A stretch of 64,000 nucleotides of DNA, from assembly GCF_027286305.1 (NCBI RefSeq), contig NZ_CP114599.1, positions 1,860,001 to 1,924,000 of the forward strand, written 5' to 3'. The position numbers and the translations under genes are program-made. Every line of letters starts with the position of its first letter. The stretch's first letter is position 1. The notes beneath the pieces were generated by a model, which saw only the letters and a list, made by a program, of their open reading frames with translations, was not told where the DNA came from and made no database searches. Positions 30,284 through 39,922 of this stretch are shown piece by piece. The DNA is from Phenylobacterium sp. NIBR 498073. GTDB lineage: Bacteria; Pseudomonadota; Alphaproteobacteria; Caulobacterales; Caulobacteraceae.

Positions 30284-31897
30284 CTACACCTTGCGGTCGA
30301 AACGCCACGGCTGGCCCGCTCGCGCCTCCACGCGGCGCACCACAACGGTGGTGGGATCGGATCCGCGCGGATCGACGACCGATACGAACTCCGCCGCAAC
30401 GGTCTCGCGGGTCAGTCGGACGGCGATGAAGCCGATCGCCAGATGGTCGCACCAGGCGATGTCGCGATTGGCGGCCGCCAGCCGTTCGCCCAGCGGCGCC
30501 TGCCTCATCGCCAGCACCGAGCCGAGCGACGGGCCCGTGATCGTGGTGGCGGCGACTTCGAGCGCGACCTGGCCCTGGGCGTCGTGCAGTTCGTTGGCGA
30601 ACGCCATGTGGCTGTCGCCCGACAGCACCACGGCCTGGGCGCCGGCCCGGCGGATGATGTCGTAGACCCGCTGACGCTCGGCGCCGTAGCCGCTCCAGGC
30701 GTCGAGATTCAGCAGCGGCAGCTTCAGCCGGGTCATCTCGAAGAAGCCCTTGAGCGGACCGCTGGCCGGGGCGAAGTCCGACATGTCCGGATAGTCGTAG
30801 TCGCCCATGATCGTCGCGCTGCCGAGCAGCACCCACGGGCGGCCGGCGGCGACAGAGCCCTCGACTTCACGCGCCAGCCAGGCGAGCTGCTGGGCGCCCA
30901 GCATCGCGCGTTCCGGCGCGGCGATCTTGCGGCGGAAGCTCGCGATGTCTGGGACCTTCGATCCGTCCGACCCAGCGGTGAACTCCAGGTCGCGTTGGAT
31001 GCTGAGCTGCTGCTCGCGGGCCTTCAGTCGGGTCTCGGGCACGATCAGGGTGGCCAGATCGCCGAACGCCGCCGCACGCTGAACCCCGTAGGGGTCGGCC
31101 GGATCCGGATCGCGGATCGGCATCCATTCGTAATAGGCGCGCACCGCGGCGATCTTGCGGATCTCCCAGTCGCCTTGGCGCTCGCCCGCGTGGCCCTGGG
31201 CCCCGCCGGACCAATCGTCGTTGGCGATCTCGTGATCGTCCCAGGTGCAGATCCAGGGCGCACGGGCGTGGGCGGCCTGCAGGTCGGCGTCGGTCCGCGC
31301 CTGGGCGAAGCGGCGTCGATAGTCGCTCAGCGTCAGGGTGTCGTGCGGCGGATCGGCCGGGCGCAGCGTCGCCATGCCCGGATAGTTCGACGCCCCGTAC
31401 TCGTAGATGTAGTCGCCGACGAACAGCACCGCGTCGAGCCGCGGCCGCTCGGCGATGGCGCGATACCCGTGGAAACGGCCCATCGTGTACATGGCGCAGC
31501 AGGCGACCACGAGGTCCAGCTGGTCGAGCCGCCCGGTCGGCAGCGTCCGGGTCCGGCCGACGGGCGAGAGCGCGCCGGCGGCCTCGAACTGATACCAGTA
31601 GTCGGTTCCCGGCTGCAGGCCCGCCAGTTCCACCTTGACCGTGAAGTCGCGCTCGGCCCGGGCGGTGAAGGCGCCCTGGGCGACGACGTCGGCCATCTGC
31701 GGGTCGCGCGCCAGCCGCCAGCGGCCGACCGCTTCGCCCACGCCGGTCAGCCGCGTCCACAGCAACGCGCCGGTGGCGGTCGGCTCGCCGCTGGCGACGC
31801 CGTGCTGGAAGGGAGAGGGCGATGACCTCGCAGGCGCCGCGCTCGCCGCGCCCAGCGCCAGTCCGCTCCCGATCAACGCGCGACGGTCGAGGGCCAT
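30284..31897 (-). CDS. phoD: PhoD family alkaline phosphatase/phosphodiesterase
   Basis: PhoD enzymes hydrolyse phosphomono- and diesters outside the cytoplasm with a Fe/Ca centre. The N terminus is a Tat signal (DRRALIGSGLALGAASAAPA, with the Arg pair at positions 5-6), followed by the family's Ig-like N-terminal domain (FQHGVASGEPTATGALLWTRL). The metal-binding motifs VGDYIYEYG, TWDDHEIANDDW and LSGDSHMAF are intact. The length of 537 is normal. It lies 91 bases downstream of the interrupted TonB-dependent receptor on the same strand, which suggests joint use in phosphoester scavenging. No Pho box was identified. Confidence 0.93.
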   Translation of the reverse strand: MALDRRALIGSGLALGAASAAPARSSPSPFQHGVASGEPTATGALLWTRLTGVGEAVGRWRLARDPQMADVVAQGAFTARAERDFTVKVELAGLQPGTDYWYQFEAAGALSPVGRTRTLPTGRLDQLDLVVACCAMYTMGRFHGYRAIAERPRLDAVLFVGDYIYEYGASNYPGMATLRPADPPHDTLTLSDYRRRFAQARTDADLQAAHARAPWICTWDDHEIANDDWSGGAQGHAGERQGDWEIRKIAAVRAYYEWMPIRDPDPADPYGVQRAAAFGDLATLIVPETRLKAREQQLSIQRDLEFTAGSDGSKVPDIASFRRKIAAPERAMLGAQQLAWLAREVEGSVAAGRPWVLLGSATIMGDYDYPDMSDFAPASGPLKGFFEMTRLKLPLLNLDAWSGYGAERQRVYDIIRRAGAQAVVLSGDSHMAFANELHDAQGQVALEVAATTITGPSLGSVLAMRQAPLGERLAAANRDIAWCDHLAIGFIAVRLTRETVAAEFVSVVDPRGSDPTTVVVRRVEARAGQPWRFDRKV

Positions 31898-31988
31898 GGA
31901 TGCTCTCCGAATGGAAAGGGGCCCGCCGGACGCGTCCTGTCCGGCGGGCCAGTGCTGGGGCCCGAATGGGGCGCGGGCCCCGGGGGGA

Positions 31989-34223
31989 TCAGTAGCGCCA
32001 GCTCATCCGCACGCCGTAGGTGCGCGGCGGGTGCGGGCTGGCGGTGGCCGCGGAGATGAAGGCGTTGCGGGTCTCTTCGAAGTAGCTGTCGAGGGCGTTG
32101 TTCACCCACAGCCCGACCGAGTAGCGGCCGTCGATCGGCCGCGCGGTCAGGTTGGCGTTGACCAGCCAGTAGTCGCCGATCACCGAGTTCGACGTCGTGC
32201 TGAACAGCGAGCTTCGGTAGTTGTAGTTGGTCTCGGCCTCGAACTGCCACGGACCGACGTCCATCACGTAGCTGATCGCGCCCTTGTAGTCGGCGCGCGG
32301 GAAGGGCAGGCGCTCTCCCGAGCGGTCGCTGTAGACGATGGTGTTGTACTGGCCGGTGACCGGGTCGCGCGCAGCCTCGGTGGCCGCCGAGTTGACGAAG
32401 TAGAACTCGTCGTACTCGCCGTACTTGTGGCCCAGCGACTGGTTGATGGTCAGGCGCTCGGTCGGCCGCCAGGTCAGCTCCAGCTCGCCGCCCCAAATGT
32501 GCGACTTCGGAATGTTGATCATCCGCCCGACCCGGCCGGTCTGGGTGTAGAGGATGCCCTGCAGCTGCTGGTCGCGGTAGTCGTAGTAGAAGGCCGACAG
32601 GTTGACCCGCAGCCTGCGGTCGAAGAACTCCGACTTTACCCCGGCCTCATAGGCGTAGAGCGTCTCGGGGGTGAACGGCTCGAGCTGCTGGGGCAGGCCG
32701 CTGTTGTAGGTGGTGAAGCCGCCGGACTTTACGCCGCGGGCGGCGCTGGCGAACAGCAGGACATCGTCGCTGGCCTTATATTCCAGGCCGATCTTGCCGG
32801 ACCATTCGCCCATCGACTGCTCGGCGCTGGTCGAGGCCAGACGGTTGGGGACCGGGGCCAGGACCTGGGTCAGGAAGTCCTTCAGCTCGCGGGTCTCGTC
32901 CTCGTAGCGCAGGCCCGCCGACAGCGTCAGACGCTCGGTCAGGTCGTAGTCGACATTGCCGAACACGCCGGTGGTCTGGACGTCCTGGGTGTAGCTGGTG
33001 CTCATCCAGTTGCGCAGGGCCGAGGCTTCCGAGAAGTCCGAATAGAAGCCGCCGTCCACCGTCTCGGTGGAGTGGTAGAGGCCGGCCAGCCAGCGGAAGC
33101 GGCCTTCGGCCGGCGAGACCAGGCGCAGTTCCTGCGACAGGGTCTCGATGTCGTTGAAGAAGAACGTCCCGGCCTCGTTCGAGGCGGTGGCGTCCCAGTC
33201 GTTGAACTCGCGCCGCTCCAGGGTCTCGTAGGCGGCGACGGCGGTCAGCGCCGCCCAGCCGAAATCGTGGCGCAGGCGAACGTTGGCGCCCCAGCCCTCG
33301 TTGTCGCGGAAGGGCTTGGCGCTCGGCGAGACCCCGATCAGCTTGGCGAAATAGGGGCTGATGCCCCAGCCGGTGATCCGGCGCTCGGTGTCGATCGGAT
33401 AGAGCCGGCCGATCGGCGCATAGTTGTGCGACTGGAACGGGCGGGTGACCAGGCGCAGGCCCAGGCCGTCCGACTGGTCGCGGTTGTAACGCAGCGAGCC
33501 GTCGATCTGGGTGGCGTCGGTCGGCTGCCAGTCCAGGCGCAGGCGCACCGCCCAGCGGTCCTTGTCGCCGAGCTCCTCGCCGGTGTCGCGGTGGTACTGC
33601 CAGGCGCCGCCCTGGTCGACGGTGGCGGCAAGGCGAGCCGATAGGGTGTCGGTCAGCGGGCCGGAGACGAAGCCGTCGGCGTGGACGGCGTTTTAGCGGC
33701 CGTACGAGGCGTTGATCCCGGCGTCGAACGCCTTGGTCGGGGCGTTGGTGATGACGCTGACCGCGCCGCCGGTGGTGTTGCGGCCATAGAGGATGCCCTG
33801 CGGCCCGCGCAGCACCTCGATGCGGGCCACGTCGAACAGCGCGCCCTGGGTCATCGACCCGTAGGGATAGGCGACCTCGTCGATATAGACCCCGACGGTC
33901 GAGGTGTTGTTGGCCGCGTAGTCGGTCATGCCGACGCCGCGGATGCGGAACTGCGGCTGGCCGCCGCCCAACTGGCTGGTGACCTCCAGGTTCGGGACGC
34001 TGTTCTCGAGATCGTTGACCGTCTCGATGTTGCGGCGTTCCAGCTCCTCGCCGCTGATCACGGTCAGCGGCGTGGCCACCTTCTGTTCGGATTCCGCGCG
34101 GCGGCGGGCGGTGACGATCAGCTCGTCGACCTGGGCCGCGTCATCGGCCGCAGCCGGCATGGCCGCGGCGCTGGCGCCGGCCAGCAGAACGGCGGCGAGC
34201 GCCGCCTTGGACTTGAAGTTCAT
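31989..34223 (-). pseudogene. TonB-dependent receptor interrupted by one in-frame TAA
   Basis: From ATG 34223 the frame encodes a signal peptide (ALAAVLLAGASAAAMPAAA), a TonB-box-like DELIVTARR and a complete plug domain (FRIRGVGMTDYAANNTSTVGVYIDE, VLRGPQGILYGRNTTGGAVSVIT). It stops at TAA 33693-33695 right after ASYGR. The very same frame continues without a gap (NAVHADGFVSGPLTDTLSARLAA) through the full 22-stranded barrel to MSWRY at 31989. Family members commonly have Tyr at the stop position, so a single base change (TAC or TAT to TAA) explains it. Total reading is 744 codons. Either it is a very recent pseudogene, a sequencing error, or translated by readthrough. It belongs to the large siderophore/nutrient receptor family; no ligand is inferable. 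Confidence 0.9.
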
Positions 34224-34351
34224 GGATATCCCCGCCCCGAACTGGGTTAGTCGAAAAAGCAGTCGTTCGATGCGGGGTGGCTATAGTGTCTGCTTGCGAT
34301 GCTTTAATGACGCGCAGCGTTATATGATCTCAAAAAACGCTTGTTCGGCTT

Positions 34352-35593
34352 CTAGGCGTGAGAGGCGAACGCCAGGGCGGCCACGCGTAGGCGGTCTTCG
34401 GGCGTCGTCTCTTCGGTGGGTGCGATCGCGGCGTCCAACAACGCGCGCCCCTTGATCCAGATGGCGAAGTGGGCGGCGCTCATGCGGGTCAGGACGAACT
34501 GCGGGGGCCAGATCGCCTCGCGCCGGGCATAGGTGCCGCCGCCCTCGGGTCCGCGCAGCAGCGCAGCCAGGTCCTGGAACGCCGGATCGCGCCGCGCCAG
34601 CAGACAGATCTGGGCGATCAGGCGCGCATACTTCACGTAGAAGCCGGCCTGGCCGCCTGGAGAGGCTGGCTGCAGGGTCGTCGCCATCAGCCGCGCCCAG
34701 TCGTCGAGATCGGCCGGGCGCTGGAGATCCAGCGGTCGGCGCCAGTCGAGATAGGGCGGGATCTCGCGGAAGACGCTGTGCCAGATGGCCTCGGCCACGA
34801 AGCCGCGCATGTCGCCGAAGTGGTAGAGAATGGTCGAGGTCGAGGCCTTGGCGAGTTGAGTGACCGAGCGGTTGGTCACCGCCCCGACGCCGCCCTCCAT
34901 GATCAGGTTCGCGGCGATGTCGAGCAGCCGCAGCTTCATCGACCCGGCCTCCAGCCCCGGCGGCTGCGGCGGGACCAGGCCCGCCTCGATCCACTCGATC
35001 ACCGGCGTCGTCGGGGGCGGGGCGTCGAGCCCGCGAGCCATCAGCCCGTCCAGCGCTTCGCCCAGCAGGAGTTGGTAGTCGGCCCGGCCGGCGAGGGCGC
35101 TCGCATAGAGCGCCTCCATCGTCAGGTAGGGCTCCAGCACGGGCGCGAGCCGCGAGAAGGTCGGCGCGCGTGCGAGCAGTTCAGCCCAGGCCCGCTGGCG
35201 CAACTGCGCCCAAGCCCGTAGCTGCGGGCCGGCGGCCATGACGGCCTCGCGGTCGGTCAGGAATTCCTCCCAGACCCGTACGAAATGGGCCTCGGGCGCG
35301 GCGCGGCCGATGATGTAGCCCATCGCCAGGACGCGCAGGGTCTGGCGGTTCAGCGGCGCGCCGTCCGTCTGCGCCAGGAAGCGCGCATGGAACGCAGCGT
35401 CCATCTCCATCGCCGCTTCGGCCGTCGCCGCCAGTAGGCCGGCCTTGGTCTGGAACAGGTTGACGATGACGGTGGTGCTCTTGCCGATCGCCTGCGCCAG
35501 GTCGCGGATCGACAGCGCGGCTACGCCATGGTCGGCGATGATCGCCATGGCCGCGGCCATGGCCTGGGTCCGAATGTCCGCAGCATGGGCCAT
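34352..35593 (-). CDS. Tandem-TetR transcriptional regulator (two TetR units in one chain)
   Basis: The 413-residue protein contains two complete TetR-type units. The first DNA-binding domain is at about residues 5-55 (MAIIADHGVAALSIRDLAQAIGKSTTVIVNLFQTKAGLL). The second begins near residue 220 (LLDIAANLIMEGGVGAVTNRSVTQLAKASTSTILYHFGDMRGFV). Each is followed by an all-helical segment. A single TetR protein is about 200 residues, so this is a fused dimer-like architecture. ATG 35593 is chosen because the frame above it runs into the divergent VOC gene. It lies 128 bases upstream of the receptor gene, on the same strand, so it is likely its regulator; this is inference. Confidence 0.87.
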   Translation of the reverse strand: MAHAADIRTQAMAAAMAIIADHGVAALSIRDLAQAIGKSTTVIVNLFQTKAGLLAATAEAAMEMDAAFHARFLAQTDGAPLNRQTLRVLAMGYIIGRAAPEAHFVRVWEEFLTDREAVMAAGPQLRAWAQLRQRAWAELLARAPTFSRLAPVLEPYLTMEALYASALAGRADYQLLLGEALDGLMARGLDAPPPTTPVIEWIEAGLVPPQPPGLEAGSMKLRLLDIAANLIMEGGVGAVTNRSVTQLAKASTSTILYHFGDMRGFVAEAIWHSVFREIPPYLDWRRPLDLQRPADLDDWARLMATTLQPASPGGQAGFYVKYARLIAQICLLARRDPAFQDLAALLRGPEGGGTYARREAIWPPQFVLTRMSAAHFAIWIKGRALLDAAIAPTEETTPEDRLRVAALAFASHA

Positions 35594-35708
35594 GCGCCCT
35601 TGATGGCTTGCAGCGCGCCCCGCGTCGAGGTCGTGGGCGGCTGGGCGGCCACAAAACGCCGTTCCGGGCGTTGAACGTCGGCTGATCCCGCAACCAGGAA
35701 AGAGCGCC

Positions 35709-36155
35709 ATGAAACTTGTCACCAGTCTCAGCTTCCAGGGCCAGTGCCGGGCCGCCTTCGACTTCTACGCCCAGGTCCTCGGCGGCAAGGTCACCGCGGC
35801 CTTTCCCTATGGCGAGGGCCCGCCGGACATGCCGGTCGACCCCAAACACAAGGATTGGCTGATGCACTGCTGGCTTGAGGTCGGCGACCAGGCGTTGATG
35901 GGCGCCGACATGGCCCCCGAGTTCGCGCCGAACATCGACAAGCCCAAGAACGGCTTCGACGTCACCTTCCACAGCGAGGACGGGGGCGAGGCGCGCCGGG
36001 TGTTCGACGCCCTGTCGCAGGGCGGCAAGGTCACGATGCCGTTCGCCGAGACCTTCTGGTCCCCCGGCTACGGCGCCGTGGTCGACCAGTTCGGCATCCC
36101 CTGGATGGTCAACACCATCCCCGGCGCAGACTGGAAGCCGGCCGCCGCGGGCTAA
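35709..36155 (+). CDS. VOC family protein (PhnB/glyoxalase-like)
   Basis: This 148-residue vicinal oxygen chelate protein begins VTSLSFQGQCRAAFDFYAQVLGGKVTAAFPYGE and ends with FWSPGYGAVVDQFGIPWMVN, the pattern of the PhnB / 3-demethylubiquinone-9 methyltransferase-like subgroup. These proteins are often annotated from fold only and have no established reaction. AGGAAAGAGC stands before ATG 35709. Its end overlaps the convergent YjbQ gene by four bases. Confidence 0.88.
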   Translation: MKLVTSLSFQGQCRAAFDFYAQVLGGKVTAAFPYGEGPPDMPVDPKHKDWLMHCWLEVGDQALMGADMAPEFAPNIDKPKNGFDVTFHSEDGGEARRVFDALSQGGKVTMPFAETFWSPGYGAVVDQFGIPWMVNTIPGADWKPAAAG

Positions 36156-36571
36156 TCGCCCAGCAGGTGCAGCGCCACCTCCCGCCGGTGCGGGCGGCGC
36201 CGGTGCTCGAACAGGTAGACGCCTTGCCAAGTCCCGAGCGCCGGCGCGCCGCCGATGACGGGGATGGACAGCTGCACCCCGGTCAGAGCCGTGCGGATGT
36301 GGGCCGGCATGTCGTCGGGCCCTTCGTCGTCATGGGCGTATCGGCCCGGCGCCTCTGGCGCGATCGCCTCGAAATAGGCCTCCAGGTCGCTGCGAACCTC
36401 GCGGGCGGCGTTCTCCTGGATCAGCAGCGATGCCGAGGTGTGGCGGCAGAAGATCGTCAGCAGCCCGGTTTCCAGCGCCTGGCGCTCGGTCCAGCGCCGG
36501 ATCTCGACGGTGATCTCGTGCAGGCCGCGCCCGCGGGTCTGGACGCTGAGGATGTCGGCCGCCTGACGCAT
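36152..36571 (-). CDS. YjbQ family protein (secondary thiamine-phosphate synthase-like)
   Basis: This compact 139-residue protein matches the UPF0047/YjbQ family: FCRHTSASLLIQENA, then a segment RYAHDDEGPDDMPAHIRTALTG, and the end LGTWQGVYLFEHRRRPHRREV. Conserved His residues in the first two are thought to bind metal. Members can weakly replace thiamine-phosphate synthase, but the physiological role is open. It is convergent with the VOC gene and divergent from the TVP38 gene. Confidence 0.92.
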   Translation of the reverse strand: MRQAADILSVQTRGRGLHEITVEIRRWTERQALETGLLTIFCRHTSASLLIQENAAREVRSDLEAYFEAIAPEAPGRYAHDDEGPDDMPAHIRTALTGVQLSIPVIGGAPALGTWQGVYLFEHRRRPHRREVALHLLGD

Positions 36572-36648
36572 GGGAGCAGCCTAGCGACCGGGCGCCGCCA
36601 CGGCGAGGCCTCCTTGACCACGCCGCCCGAACAGGCGACGGGAGAGCG

Positions 36649-37377
36649 ATGCGCCGCATCATCCGCTTCCTCACCGAAATGGACGCCAAGGCCTGGCGCA
36701 CGCTCGCCGTGTCCTTCGTGCTGTTCGGCGGCGTCGGGGTGGTGTTCCTGTTCGGCGCCCAGGTGCTGGGCTTCGACGGCGAGGCGACGGTCGAACGCTG
36801 GCTGGGCCTGGCTTCCGATGGGCCCTGGGCGCTGCCGGTGGCCGTGGCCGCCTTCGCGATCCTCGCCTTCGTAGGCGTGCCGCAGTTCGTGCTGATCGCC
36901 GCCGCGGTGGTCGCCTTCGGCGCCTGGACCGGCTTCGCCTACAGCTGGATCGGCACCATGGTCTCGGCCCTGGTCGGGTTCTATCTTGGCCGCACCGCGG
37001 GTGCGCGCAGCCTTCAGCTGCTGTCGAGCCAGGGCGTGCAGCGGTTCATGGACCTTGTCGGCCGCAACGGCTTCCTCGCCAGCCTGATCGTGCGGCTGGT
37101 GCCCTCGGCGCCGTTCATCGTCGTCAACATGGCGGCCGGCGTCACCCCGATGCGAATGCGCGACTTCGCGTTCGGCACCGCCATCGGCATCGTGCCGAAG
37201 ATCGTGCTGACCGCCTTCGCCGGCAATTCCATCGTCCAGGTGCTGAAGGGGGAGGGCGGCGCCCACCTGCTGTGGCTCGCGCTGATCGTCGTCGCCTGGA
37301 TCGCCATCGGCTGGTTCGCGCGCAACTGGCTGAAGTCGCGCGAGGACGCGATCAGCGGCCCCATGAAGGACGAATGA
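36649..37377 (+). CDS. TVP38/TMEM64 family membrane protein
   Basis: This 242-residue inner-membrane protein has an N-terminal span (LAVSFVLFGGVGVVFLFGA) and further spans around the VTT domain. The hallmark RLVPSAPFIVVNMAAGVTPMRMRDF is clear; it resembles the re-entrant motif in DedA and TMEM41B/VMP1 proteins, which move lipids between leaflets. The C terminus is a further span followed by a basic tail. ATG 36649 follows GGGAGAGCG. The stop codon overlaps the GST start (ATGA), so the two are coupled. Confidence 0.9.
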   Translation: MRRIIRFLTEMDAKAWRTLAVSFVLFGGVGVVFLFGAQVLGFDGEATVERWLGLASDGPWALPVAVAAFAILAFVGVPQFVLIAAAVVAFGAWTGFAYSWIGTMVSALVGFYLGRTAGARSLQLLSSQGVQRFMDLVGRNGFLASLIVRLVPSAPFIVVNMAAGVTPMRMRDFAFGTAIGIVPKIVLTAFAGNSIVQVLKGEGGAHLLWLALIVVAWIAIGWFARNWLKSREDAISGPMKDE

Positions 37378-37994
37378 TGCTCAGGCTCTTCTATTCGACC
37401 GGCTCTTGCGCGCTCGCCTCGCACATCGCCCTCGAGGAGGCCGGCGCCGAGTACGAGGCGATCCGCATGGACCTGCGCGCCGGCGACCAGCACAAGCCGG
37501 AGTTCCTGGAGCTCAATCCCAAGGGCCGCGTGCCGGCGCTCGTCACGAACATGGGCGTGCTGACCGAAAACCTTTCTATCCTGGCCTTCATCGCCCAGTT
37601 GTTTCCCGACGCGCAGCTGGCCCCGAGCGACCCGTTCGGCTTCGGCCAGGTGCAGGCCTTCAACGGCTACCTCGCCTCGACCGTGCACGTGGCCCACGCG
37701 CATGGGCCGCGCGCCTCGCGCTGGGCCGACGACCCGGCCGCCCAGGCCGCGATGCGCGAGAAGGTCGCCGACAACATGGCCACCTGCTTCCAGCTGATCG
37801 AGGACGAGATGTTCGTCGGTCCCTGGGTGATGGGCGAGCAGTACACGATCTGCGACCCCTATTTGTTCACCATCGCCAGCTGGCTGGACGATGACGGAGT
37901 CGACCCCTCGCAGTTCCCGAAGATCAGTGAGCATATGGTCAGGATGATCGCCCGTCCGGCCGTCTGGAAGGCGCTGGCGATGGAAAACGCCTGA
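37374..37994 (+). CDS. Glutathione S-transferase family protein
   Basis: The 206-residue product has the thioredoxin-like N-terminal domain (LRLFYSTGSCALASHIALEEAGAEYEAI), with the beta-class SxxSCSLA-type active-site region represented by STGSCALASH. The cis-Pro segment is GRVPALV, followed by the SNAIL-like TENLSILAFIAQL. The all-helical C-terminal domain follows. This is the pattern of beta-class GSTs such as GstA/GstB. ATG 37374 overlaps the preceding stop; ATG 37377 is the next codon and equally usable. Confidence 0.9.
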   Translation: MMLRLFYSTGSCALASHIALEEAGAEYEAIRMDLRAGDQHKPEFLELNPKGRVPALVTNMGVLTENLSILAFIAQLFPDAQLAPSDPFGFGQVQAFNGYLASTVHVAHAHGPRASRWADDPAAQAAMREKVADNMATCFQLIEDEMFVGPWVMGEQYTICDPYLFTIASWLDDDGVDPSQFPKISEHMVRMIARPAVWKALAMENA

Positions 37995-38011
37995 GGAGCC
38001 CAGGGGAAGGT

Positions 38012-38051
38012 TATTGCGCGCATACGTCTCAGGCGTTGATTTTGCGCAATA
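38012..38051 (+). promoter_or_regulatory. Inverted repeat TATTGCGC / GCGCAATA upstream of leuA
   Basis: An exact 8-base inverted repeat has its arms at 38012-38019 and 38044-38051, with 24 bases between. The right arm lies in the self-complementary octamer TTGCGCAA (38042-38049). Spacing and place, about 40 bases before the leader peptide, suit an operator or the -35/-10 zone of the leuA promoter. The binding factor is unknown; an Lrp- or LysR-type regulator would be an inference only. Confidence 0.4.
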
Positions 38052-38090
38052 GTCTTGCGGCTTGATCCCCCTTTGGGTACACACGGCGCC

Positions 38091-38159
38091 ATGCGCACGC
38101 AGCCGAACAGCCTGCTTCTTCTTGACCTGGGGCTTAGCCGCCCCTGGGCGACCCTTTAG
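38091..38159 (+). CDS. leuL: Leucine-rich leader peptide of leuA
   Basis: A 22-codon frame starts at ATG 38091 and ends at TAG 38157-38159, 84 bases before leuA. It contains the run SLLLLDLGL: six Leu among nine residues, four of them consecutive and encoded by CTG-CTT-CTT-CTT. A seventh Leu is the last codon. CTT is a rare leucine codon in this GC-rich genome, which would make the ribosome sensitive to charged tRNA-Leu. This is the classic layout of a leader peptide controlling leucine synthesis by attenuation. It is too short to be found by ordinary gene prediction. The symbol follows use in other bacteria. Confidence 0.78.
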   Translation: MRTQPNSLLLLDLGLSRPWATL

Positions 38160-38215
38160 GCTGCGCGACTCCGCGGCCGGGCGCTCAGGGGACAATTCAC
38201 CCGCCGCCCGCCCCT
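38127..38215 (+). promoter_or_regulatory. Attenuator-like alternative RNA structures ahead of leuA
   Basis: Segment 1 (GGGGC, 38129-38133) can pair with segment 2 (GCCCC, 38140-38144). Segment 2 can instead pair with segment 3: CCCCTGGGCG (38141-38150) with CGCTCAGGGG (38182-38191), ten pairs including one G-U. Segment 3 can alternatively pair with segment 4: AGGGG (38187-38191) with CCCCT (38211-38215), or CGGGCG (38178-38183) with CGCCCG (38205-38210). Segment 1 lies right behind the Leu codons. No U-tract follows segment 4, so control may be Rho-dependent or act on leuA translation. Pairings were found by eye. Confidence 0.6.
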
Positions 38216-38243
38216 ACAGAATGCCCGCGAAGAGAGTTCGCAA

Positions 38244-39821
<1,578 letters not shown>

Positions 39822-39832
39822 GCCACCGCTCG

Positions 39833-39904
39833 TTCCCGCCAAGGCGGGAATCCATTCAGCGTTCCAAGGTTGCTATGCAGCTTGGGTCCCCGCCTGCGCG
39901 GGGA
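39833..39904. repeat. Pair of REP-like palindromes between leuA and a DMT transporter gene
   Basis: Two hairpins stand close together. TTCCCGCC/GGCGGGAA at 39833-39850 has a 2-base loop. TCCCCGC/GCGGGGA at 39887-39904 has a 4-base loop. The flanks (GGAATCCATTCAGCG and CTTGGGTCCCCGC) resemble the repetitive extragenic palindromes of Caulobacterales and related groups, whose usual units read GTTCCCGCC...GGCGGGAATCC. They may help end the leuA transcript. Whether the element is repeated in the genome cannot be seen from this window. Confidence 0.65.
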
Positions 39905-39922
39905 TGAGCGGATCATTGAGAC

